From Dialister sp. UBA734 (GTDB taxonomy: Bacteria; Bacillota; Negativicutes; Veillonellales; Dialisteraceae), in assembly GCA_002297935.1 (NCBI GenBank), contig DBLC01000177.1, positions 16,711-28,665 of the forward strand: a stretch of 11,955 bases of DNA. Direction: 5' to 3'. The first letter of the stretch is position 1. Each line of letters starts with the position of its first letter. Under the pieces are notes generated by a model that was not told the origin of the DNA, did no database searches, and saw only the letters and a list, made by a program, of their open reading frames with translations. Position numbers and translations under genes: made by a program. Below are positions 6,545 through 11,917 of this stretch, piece by piece.

Positions 6545-6793
6545 CTAAATAGGGTAATGCTGTTAAGTTAAGGATTTGAGCCAGTAAGTATGATTTGGCT
6601 AGAGGGCACAAGTTACTCAGGTTACTCAAGTTGCTAAGGTGGCTCAGGTTCCTCGAATGTGCCAATAAACGGTAGCGTTATCATCTCATTCGGGGAACCT
6701 GAGAAGCTTGAGAAACCTGAGCCACCTGAGAAACTTTGACTCCAATGAAATTATCCCATATTTCGCTTAACTTAATGACATTACTAAATAGGG
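6545..6793. mobile_element. Family-C MITE-like element with 10-bp direct repeats
   Basis: The element proper is 6555-6783 (229 bp). The left end TAATGCTGTTAAGTTAAG (6555-6572) and right end CTTAACTTAATGACATTA (6766-6783) are inverted repeats matching at 15 of 18 positions. CTAAATAGGG directly abuts both ends (6545-6554 and 6784-6793), as expected for a target-site duplication. Internal arms of five 9-mers (6610-6655, e.g. CAGGTTACT) are mirrored at 6692-6737. It encodes no protein. A second, partial copy lies at 11918-11955 with different flanking sequence. Confidence 0.78.
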
Positions 6794-6883
6794 AGGATTG
6801 GGGCGCTTCCAAATTTTGTGCGCCCCTTCCACCATTACGCACTACACACTTCGCATTACGCACTAAAAAAACTTGTCAAATAG

Positions 6884-6892
6884 TGGTATAAT
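6884..6892 (+). promoter_or_regulatory. Extended -10 promoter for queC
   Basis: TGGTATAAT is a perfect extended -10 (TG at 6884-6885, TATAAT at 6887-6892). TTGTCA at 6873-6878 is only 8 bp away, too close to serve as -35. The start would be about 6899, placing GGTTATAT at or near the 5' end of the mRNA. It lies 21 bp beyond the right heptamer arm. Confidence 0.75.
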
Positions 6893-6897
6893 AAAAA

Positions 6898-6947
6898 GGT
6901 TATATATTCCAGTTGTCATCTGTTAACCAACTTAAAAAAACAGGAGG
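6898..6947 (+). promoter_or_regulatory. Possible H-type pseudoknot over the queC ribosome binding site
   Basis: GGTTA (6898-6902) can pair with TAACC (6924-6928). TCTGT (6919-6923) in its loop can pair with ACAGG (6940-6944), which overlaps the AGGAGG Shine-Dalgarno (6942-6947). The linker 6929-6939 is A-rich. This is the topology of translational preQ1-I riboswitches, but the known consensus is not matched and the first loop (16 nt) is too long. A competing pairing, AGTTG (6911-6915) with CAACT (6928-6932), also exists. It is a candidate only. Confidence 0.3.
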
Positions 6948-6951
6948 AAAG

Positions 6952-7647
6952 ATGAAAAAGGCAATTATATTATCCAGCGGGGGTGTGGATTCTACCACTT
7001 GTGTATCCCTGGCTGTAGACAAACTGGGAGCAGAGAATGTGGTGACTGCTTCCATTTTTTATGGACAGAAGCATAAAAAAGAAATTATAGCGGCACGGAA
7101 AGTGGCAGATTATTATCACTTGAAACATTATGAATTTGATTTGTCGGCTATTTTCCAGTATTCCAATTGCTCGCTGTTGGAAAATTCCACCGAAGACATT
7201 GTGCACGAAAGCTATGCCCAGCAGATTGAGGAAAATGGGGAAGGAAAAGTGTCTACCTATGTGCCTTTCCGGAATGGATTGATGCTTTCCACGGCAGCCT
7301 CTTTGGCAGCGTCTTTGTTTGAAAATGACGATGTGGATATTTACATTGGTGCCCACGCCGATGATGCGGCCGGCGATGCCTATGCGGATTGCAGCGAGCC
7401 GTTTTTGAAAGCCATGGGCGATGCAGTGCGGATTGGCACCTACGGCAAAGTACACTTGGTATTTCCTTTTGCAGAAATGAATAAAGCCGGTGTGGTCGCT
7501 ACGGGGCTCAAACTGCATACCCCTTATGAACTCACTTGGAGCTGCTACGAAGGGGGAGACAAACCCTGCGGCACCTGCGGTACCTGCATCGACCGGGCCG
7601 CTGCTTTCGCTGCCAATGGCGTGGAAGATCCAGCTTTAAAGCAGTGA
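6952..7647 (+). CDS. queC: 7-cyano-7-deazaguanine (preQ0) synthase QueC
   Basis: Converts 7-carboxy-7-deazaguanine to preQ0 using ATP and ammonia, the last step of the pathway encoded here. The protein is 231 aa from the ATG at 6952, which has AGGAGG at 6942-6947; an in-frame TTG at 6913 lies in the leader and lacks such a site. The ATP PP-loop SGGVDSTT is at residues 9-16. The zinc site is formed by Cys198, Cys206, Cys209 and Cys212 (SCYEGGDKPCGTCGTC). The GAHADDAAGDAYADC stretch (133-147) is typical of the family. The queC stop codon lies inside the first heptamer of the next repeat. queD-queE-folE follow after a 234-bp gap. Confidence 0.96.
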   Translation: MKKAIILSSGGVDSTTCVSLAVDKLGAENVVTASIFYGQKHKKEIIAARKVADYYHLKHYEFDLSAIFQYSNCSLLENSTEDIVHESYAQQIEENGEGKVSTYVPFRNGLMLSTAASLAASLFENDDVDIYIGAHADDAAGDAYADCSEPFLKAMGDAVRIGTYGKVHLVFPFAEMNKAGVVATGLKLHTPYELTWSCYEGGDKPCGTCGTCIDRAAAFAANGVEDPALKQ

Positions 7648-7828
7648 GAAGTGAGTAGTGAGAAGTTAGAAATGAAGGAAGGGGCGCAGCAATTCGTATA
7701 GCGCCCCAATACCCCTTATATCGGTGACTGGTGACTAGTGACTGGTGACTAGAAAATGCAATCCCAGTCACTAGTCACTAGTCACCGGTCTACCACCATT
7801 TCTCACTTCTAACTTCTAACTTCTAACT
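7643..7828. repeat. Family-A composite between queC and queD
   Basis: The left heptamers AGTGAGA, AGTGAGT, AGTGAGA, AGTTAGA (7643-7670) begin inside the queC coding end. A hairpin GGGGCGC / GCGCCCC (7681-7687, 7701-7707) has loop AGCAATTCGTATA. An inner palindrome of GTGACTG/GTGACTA heptamers (7722-7752) faces the reverse-complement heptamers at 7765-7787. TACCACCATT leads to the right heptamers TCTCACT, TCTAACT x3 (7801-7828). The layout closely mirrors the element at 2149-2331, with the hairpin on the opposite side. Confidence 0.85.
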
Positions 7829-7881
7829 ATTACAAATTTGCTATAAATGACTTATGAATATAAAGATAGAAAGGAAAGCAT

Positions 7882-8211
7882 ATGTTTACTGTAACCAAAC
7901 GAATCGAAGTGTCTGGGGCGCATTTTTTGCACCTCGATTATGATAGCAAGTGCACCAATTTGCATGGTCACAATTGGATTATTACGGTGACGGTGCAGAA
8001 TGACACGTTGGACCGGAATGGCATGGTGGTGGATTTCAGCAAGATTAAAGAAATCGTGAACCAGTTCGACCACCATGTGATCAACGATGTATTGGTGGAT
8101 TTGAATCCCACCGCCGAGAACATTGCCAAATGGCTTTGTGATCGGATTCCCCATTGCATTCGCGTGTCTGTGCAAGAAACCGAAGGGAATGTAGCCACCT
8201 ATGAAAAGTAA
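7882..8211 (+). CDS. queD: 6-carboxy-5,6,7,8-tetrahydropterin synthase QueD
   Basis: Converts dihydroneopterin triphosphate, the FolE product, to 6-carboxytetrahydropterin. The protein is 109 aa, short but complete for this family. The zinc ligands are visible as His14 (SGAHFLHLDY), His28 and His30 (NLHGHN); Cys24 is the catalytic cysteine. FDHHVIND (62-69) and the C-terminal Glu of VQETEGN (97-103) complete the active site. The ATG at 7882 is preceded by AGAAAGGAAAG at 7868-7878. TATAAA at 7859-7864 could be a -10 but has only a poor -35, so promoter evidence is weak. The end overlaps queE by 11 bp. Confidence 0.95.
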   Translation: MFTVTKRIEVSGAHFLHLDYDSKCTNLHGHNWIITVTVQNDTLDRNGMVVDFSKIKEIVNQFDHHVINDVLVDLNPTAENIAKWLCDRIPHCIRVSVQETEGNVATYEK

Positions 8212-8884
8212 CTATCGCTACGATGATGGACTTTTCCATGTGACGGAAATTTTTGACAGCATCGACGGAGAAGGAAAGCGGACTGGGTACATGGCGATTT
8301 TCGTTCGTCTGGCAGGGTGCAATCTGCGGTGCAATTATTGTGATACCGCCTATTCGCTGACCTTGGCTGATACAGCGGAAGCATTGACCCAGGAAGAATT
8401 GCTCCATCGGATTCATCAGTTCCCGTGGAAACGAATCACCTTGACCGGCGGGGAGCCCATGCTGCATCCCTTATTTCCTTTGTGCCAAGCCTTGGCCGAA
8501 GAAGGCTATGAGGTGAATATCGAAACCAATGGGGCGGTGCTGCTTTTTGCCCAGCGTCCCAAGGGGTTGTTTTATACCATGGACTTCAAATGCAGCGGAA
8601 GCGGTATGAAGGCGCAGATGCGAAAAGAAAATTTCCCGCTGCTGGGAAAAGAGGACGTATTGAAATTTGTGGTTAGCTCCGTGGAAGATATGGATGAAAT
8701 GAAAGAAGTGATTCAGTCCTATTTCCATCAGGGTCATGACCCGGAATTTTTTGTCAGTCCCGTGTGGGGCCGAATTCAGCCAGCGGATTTGGTGGACTAT
8801 GTGAAACAGCATCAGCTATATGATGTACGGGTACAGGTGCAGCTCCATAAAATCATCTGGGATCCCAATAGGAGAGGCGTATAA
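8201..8884 (+). CDS. queE: 7-carboxy-7-deazaguanine synthase QueE (radical SAM)
   Basis: A radical SAM enzyme that contracts carboxytetrahydropterin to 7-carboxy-7-deazaguanine. The protein is 227 aa. The N-terminal IDGEGKRTG (21-29) matches the QueE signature, and the 4Fe-4S motif is CNLRCNYC (Cys40, Cys44, Cys47), the standard CX3CX2C. LTGGEPMLH (81-89) holds the GGEP SAM-binding motif, and IETNG follows at 107-111. The start at 8201 overlaps the queD end (ATGAAAAGTAA), which suggests coupled translation. The stop TAA shares its last A with the folE ATG at 8884. Confidence 0.96.
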   Translation: MKSNYRYDDGLFHVTEIFDSIDGEGKRTGYMAIFVRLAGCNLRCNYCDTAYSLTLADTAEALTQEELLHRIHQFPWKRITLTGGEPMLHPLFPLCQALAEEGYEVNIETNGAVLLFAQRPKGLFYTMDFKCSGSGMKAQMRKENFPLLGKEDVLKFVVSSVEDMDEMKEVIQSYFHQGHDPEFFVSPVWGRIQPADLVDYVKQHQLYDVRVQVQLHKIIWDPNRRGV

Positions 8885-9447
8885 TGGTAGACGTAAAAAA
8901 ATTAGAAGAAGCAGCCCGGCTGATTATCGAAGCCGTGGGAGATGATCCCCAGAGAGAAGGCCTTTTGGAGACGCCGAAGCGCTTTGCGGACATGATGGCG
9001 GAACAGTTCGCGTACAATGCGGTGTCCAACGAAGACATTGCCAAAGAATTTGAAAAAACCTTTGCCACTCCGGAAAGTGATATGGTGGTGGTGAAGGATA
9101 TTGAAATATTTTCCCATTGCGAACACCACATTGCTCTGATGTACAACATGAAAGTGGCTGTGGGCTACATTCCTCACGGCCGGGTCATCGGACTGTCCAA
9201 AATCGCCCGCATTGCCGATGCGGTATCGAAGCGGTTCCAAATCCAGGAACGAATTGGCACCGATATCCGGGATATCATGAAAATGGTGACCCATTCGGAC
9301 GATGTGATTGTGTATATCGAAGGGGAACATTCCTGCATGACTGCCCGGGGCATCAAGAAACCAGGAACCAAAACACGCACCCTGGCCGCTTCCGGCGCCT
9401 TCCACGACAATCCGGAACTGCGGAAGGAATTTATGATGATGAAATGA
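8884..9447 (+). CDS. folE: GTP cyclohydrolase I
   Basis: Hydrolyses GTP to 7,8-dihydroneopterin triphosphate, the first step of both folate and queuosine synthesis; the context here points to queuosine. The protein is 187 aa, the normal size. The zinc ligands are Cys79 and His82 in SHCEHH, with Cys151 in EHSCMTARG. GYIPHGRVIGLSKIARI (94-110), the QERIGTDI segment (121-128) and GTKTRTLAASG (161-171) are family motifs. It overlaps the queE stop by one base (TAATG), so queD-queE-folE are tightly coupled. A family-B repeat, not an evident terminator, follows. Confidence 0.96.
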   Translation: MVDVKKLEEAARLIIEAVGDDPQREGLLETPKRFADMMAEQFAYNAVSNEDIAKEFEKTFATPESDMVVVKDIEIFSHCEHHIALMYNMKVAVGYIPHGRVIGLSKIARIADAVSKRFQIQERIGTDIRDIMKMVTHSDDVIVYIEGEHSCMTARGIKKPGTKTRTLAASGAFHDNPELRKEFMMMK

Positions 9448-9495
9448 CGCTGTCGGTGTTAGGGATAGCATCGGTTGGTATGAAAACCGATAGAG

Positions 9496-9636
9496 AAAAA
9501 GGTTATACTCTGCCGAGTTCGTCGTTTTCCTTTGGCATGATATGGTGAAATACAAGGTTAAAAAGGGTTATTGAAAGGTTATGAAATGCTGATAGAGTAA
9601 CCCTTTTAACCTTTTATAACCTTTTATAACCTTTTA
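9496..9636. repeat. Family-B element, right end missing
   Basis: The left terminal motif is AAAAAGGTTATACTCTGCC (9496-9514). The stem pairs AAGGTTAAAAAGGGTTA (9554-9570) with TAACCCTTTTAACCTT (9598-9613; one-base bulge), followed by two further TATAACCTTT units to about 9636. The GTAGAATCATAACC right terminus is absent. The last repeat unit touches the Shine-Dalgarno of the hydrolase starting at 9652, so the palindrome would lie in its mRNA leader or in readthrough from folE. Confidence 0.7.
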
Positions 9637-9651
9637 GAAAGGGATTTCGCG

Positions 9652-10560
9652 ATGAATTTATTCTCTGTTGTCATAACGGCTACATTACTATGCAGCGCCT
9701 ATCCAGCGGTAGACGCAGGGTACATGATTTCCCCTGACTATGCGCTGGAGATCCAAGACAAGGGGAAGATTGAGCAATATTATCGCTTGCCCGGAACGTA
9801 TCCTGTGAAGTCTTCTATTATTTCCAAGAACAATCCAGACTATGGCAATTACAAGTACAAAGTGTGGTATCCGGCGGTGCTGGAGGAGCGGGAGCGCACG
9901 TGGCCCTTGGTGATTATGCTGAACGGCACCGGCGGGTCCTGTGATAACGACGAACCGCTTTATGAGCACTTGGCGTCCTGGGGTTTTATTGTGCTGGGAA
10001 ATACGGATTCCCAAACCGGACTGGGCTACTCGGCGGAGTATGGGTTATCGCAGATGAAACAGCTGTCTCAAACCGAAGGCAGCCCCTTCTATCAGAAAGT
10101 GGATGAAAAGCATATCGGCATTGTGGGCTATTCCCAAGGGGGTGCCGGGGCCTATCATGCACTGGAACGAAACCAGAATGATGACTATCAAACCATGGTG
10201 ACCGTGTCGGCGGTGACAAAAGGAATCAGCCAGAAACTCCATCTCAAAAGCTGGCTCTATGACACAGGGAAAGTGAAAATTCCCGTATTCATGGTGGCAG
10301 GTACAGGGCCACTGGATCGGAAGCTCATCACACCTCTTTCGGAGATGAAAGAAAATTTCCAGAAACTGTCCAACGAAAACTCCGTCATGGGCCGCAGAAA
10401 ACGGGCGGACCACCTGGAAATCCAAGAACAGGCCGATGCCTACATCACCGCCTGGCTGCGTTGGCAGCTCAAAAGCGACCCCTACGCCAAACGAGTCTTC
10501 ACCGGCGACCATCCAGAAATCGAACACAACCCGGGATGGGAGAATGTGGCACATCGCTGA
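9652..10560 (+). CDS. Secreted alpha/beta hydrolase (esterase/lipase-like)
   Basis: A predicted exported serine hydrolase of 302 aa. Residues 1-23 look like a signal peptide (hydrophobic VVITATLLCSAYPA, then VDAG, where cleavage after Ala is plausible). The fold is supported by WPLVIMLNGTGG (84-95, oxyanion region), the nucleophile elbow GYSQGG with Ser161, a likely acid in GPLD (Asp222), and His254 in RADHLE. The pattern resembles chlorophyllase/PET-hydrolase-like esterases, but the substrate is not evident. The C-terminal 25 residues are polar. The ATG at 9652 is preceded by AGAAAGGG at 9636-9643. It is the second alpha/beta hydrolase in the window and not obviously a paralogue of 5408-6328. 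No clear promoter is seen. Confidence 0.87.
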   Translation: MNLFSVVITATLLCSAYPAVDAGYMISPDYALEIQDKGKIEQYYRLPGTYPVKSSIISKNNPDYGNYKYKVWYPAVLEERERTWPLVIMLNGTGGSCDNDEPLYEHLASWGFIVLGNTDSQTGLGYSAEYGLSQMKQLSQTEGSPFYQKVDEKHIGIVGYSQGGAGAYHALERNQNDDYQTMVTVSAVTKGISQKLHLKSWLYDTGKVKIPVFMVAGTGPLDRKLITPLSEMKENFQKLSNENSVMGRRKRADHLEIQEQADAYITAWLRWQLKSDPYAKRVFTGDHPEIEHNPGWENVAHR

Positions 10561-10596
10561 TTCCTTTTGAGACATTTTTCATTTATACAAGTGGAG

Positions 10597-10877
10597 AAAA
10601 GGGGTATCATTGCTGATATGTTCTTAGGCAATTGTCATGCATTTGGCCTGTCAAAAGGTTATTATTCTACAGATTTCTATTGGAAAATATGAAAAAATAC
10701 CGCTATCATCAAGGTTATGTGTATAACCTTGATGATAGCGGTATTTTTATCTAATGCAACGATACAACTTGGCAGAATCATACCCTTTTATAACCTTGAT
10801 GATAGCGATAGTTTTTCTGTGTTAGGTTGTGGGAATGAGTAGAATGATAACCTTTTTATCCCATTCTTTTAAATGAA
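10597..10877. repeat. Family-B palindromic element between convergent genes
   Basis: The outer repeat AAAAGGGGTATCATTGCTGAT (10597-10617) matches 4389-4409 closely. The inner left TIR is 10652-10677 and the right TIR 10837-10857 (GTAGAATGATAACCTTTTT). The centre is the 26-bp hairpin at 10693-10748. Part of its right arm, ATAACCTTGATGATAGCG, is repeated at 10790-10807, and an extra CAGAATCATACCCTTTTA block (10774-10791) suggests an internal duplication. The flank TTTTAAATGA ends the element. Confidence 0.8.
10693..10748. terminator. 26-bp perfect hairpin, likely bidirectional terminator
   Basis: 10693-10718 and 10723-10748 are exact reverse complements around a GTGT loop. The left arm starts AAAAATACCGC and the right arm ends GCGGTATTTTT, so each strand ends its stem in a T run. 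The position between the convergent genes ending at 10560 and 10902 fits two-way termination. The stem is the core of the family-B element, so termination may be incidental. Confidence 0.6.
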
Positions 10878-10901
10878 AAATGACGCATATCTGGCTACGG
10901 T

Positions 10902-11657
10902 TTATTGTGCTTGCAGCAGCACCACCAGCAAGAGGCCGGCTACGAAAATGGCGATGAAGGCGGGGAGATGGTAGTCGGTGTAGAAAGGGTCCTCTTTCTT
11001 TTGCACCGCTTCATAGGGGCGGGCGTTCATGGTCTCGTAAAATTCATCGGGAATGAGGCCTTTGTAGAAGTCCGCTAGAAATTTGGCATATCGTAAAGTT
11101 TCCTGACTGAAGAACCAGAAAATCGGCGTGTACAAAGGAATGTGATTTTTCTTTGCCAATTCAGAAAGCCCGGTGGTGATGATGCCCTTCAACCGGCGGT
11201 TCCGATCCAGCGGTTTGGCTTCCATGGTGGTGGAAATGGAATTGAACAGCTCATAAAAAGATTCCATGCCTTTGCCATCGTAACGGGAATCCAACGTGGA
11301 AGGGATGAAATCATTGTCTCCCACCGCCCGGCCCGGATTGGCTTCTTCCCGGAAAAAGTGAGGGAAATCTTCTTCAATCTGGTGAATCCCTTTGAAAATA
11401 CGAAGCAGCGGGGTGTAATCTTTGGCATAGTCTCGGAGAACATATTTCGCAATGTACAACCGGAACACCACGTAATCAGCCAGAAAGGTGTACCAGTGGT
11501 CCTTGTCCCGGTCAAACTGGGCGATTTTCTTCTCTTTCAGAAATTGATTGAAAATCACGTGAAGCCCATAACTCCCCTGGGGCTGGGTGGTATAAGAAAA
11601 GAGCGCACGCCTGGAAATGGTGATACCCATACTTTCTAAGTATTGTGAACGATCCAT
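10902..11657 (-). CDS. Hypothetical protein with C-terminal membrane segment
   Basis: Not recognised. The 251-aa product is a mostly helical, polar protein with many aromatic and charged residues. A single hydrophobic segment near the C-terminus (about 231-249, AFIAIFVAGLLLVVLL) is followed by only a few residues, a tail-anchor arrangement with the bulk in the cytoplasm. The internal stretch DWFR-like patterns are absent; notable features are HWYTFLADYVVFRLYIAKYVL (54-74), which may be a buried helix, and RNRRLKGIITTGLSEL in the middle. The ATG at 11657 has AAAGGAGA ahead of it and a good promoter at 11696-11724. It is monocistronic and converges on the secreted hydrolase gene. No function is inferred. 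Confidence 0.8.
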   Translation of the reverse strand: MDRSQYLESMGITISRRALFSYTTQPQGSYGLHVIFNQFLKEKKIAQFDRDKDHWYTFLADYVVFRLYIAKYVLRDYAKDYTPLLRIFKGIHQIEEDFPHFFREEANPGRAVGDNDFIPSTLDSRYDGKGMESFYELFNSISTTMEAKPLDRNRRLKGIITTGLSELAKKNHIPLYTPIFWFFSQETLRYAKFLADFYKGLIPDEFYETMNARPYEAVQKKEDPFYTDYHLPAFIAIFVAGLLLVVLLQAQ

Positions 11658-11695
11658 GGTGAGTCTCCTTTCGTACCAGCGGTGATTTTCTTTCC

Positions 11696-11724
11696 ATTGT
11701 ACACTTTTGGTTGGACTGGTTCAA
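11696..11724 (-). promoter_or_regulatory. Sigma-A promoter for the 251-aa protein gene
   Basis: On the minus strand, TTGAAC (11719-11724) is followed by a 17-bp spacer and TACAAT (11696-11701). The leader to the ATG would be about 32 nt and contains the AAAGGAGA site. Confidence 0.75.
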
Positions 11725-11728
11725 GAGA

Positions 11729-11747
11729 ATAGTTAGGAATGAGAAGT
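11729..11747. repeat. Decayed family-A heptamer arm
   Basis: ATAGTTAGGAATGAGAAGTC contains AGTTAGG, AATGAGA and the start of a third unit, matching the heptamers at 4327-4340 and 4694-4735. No hairpin follows, so this looks like a remnant next to the family-B element that begins near 11772. Confidence 0.5.
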
Positions 11748-11771
11748 CATTGGGACTGTACCGCAAAGTAT

Positions 11772-11917
11772 ATAAGGTTATTATTCTACTGAATGGTTAT
11801 ATGTCACAGTGAGGAAATACGGTTTGCCAAAAGGTTAAAAGGGTTATAAAAGGTTATGTCATATGGTATGGCATAACCTTTTATAACCTTTTTAACCCAG
11901 TCTCTCTCCGTTTAAGG
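11772..11917. repeat. Family-B element with long near-perfect hairpin
   Basis: The left terminal motif AAGGTTATTATTCTACTGA starts near 11774. The central stem pairs 11834-11858 with 11872-11896, 25 positions with one G·U, and can extend inward (TCATA/TATGG, one more G·U) to a TGG loop. The right terminal repeat is not present; after CCGTTTAAGG (11909-11918) the sequence changes to a family-C end. Confidence 0.75.

Larger units (their letters stand above)
6349..6862. repeat. Large family-A composite spanning the hydrolase-queC divergent region
   Basis: The left heptamers are TGCGTAG, TGCGAAG, TGCGTAG, TGCGTAA (6349-6376), and the right ones TTACGCA, CTACACA, CTTCGCA, TTACGCA (6835-6862). They are near-perfect reverse complements and unlike the arms of other copies. 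The left hairpin is GCGGCGGC / GCCGCCGC (6384-6391, 6404-6411) with loop ACAATTCATAAA. The right hairpin is GGGGCGC / GCGCCCC (6800-6806, 6820-6826) with loop TTCCAAATTTTGT. Inside are a 15-bp palindrome of GTTGTTGG type (6442-6456 against 6461-6475), with extra TAACAAC heptamers to 6488, and a family-C element (6555-6783). Confidence 0.82.

Noticed and set aside
6898..6947. Canonical preQ1-I riboswitch
   Set aside because: The conserved loop and the CUACACC-like stretch are missing and loop 1 is too long; kept only as a low-confidence pseudoknot candidate.
9652..9730. Lipoprotein signal (TLLC) on the secreted hydrolase
   Set aside because: Leu precedes the Cys where Gly, Ala or Ser is expected, so an ordinary signal peptide cut after VDA is more likely.
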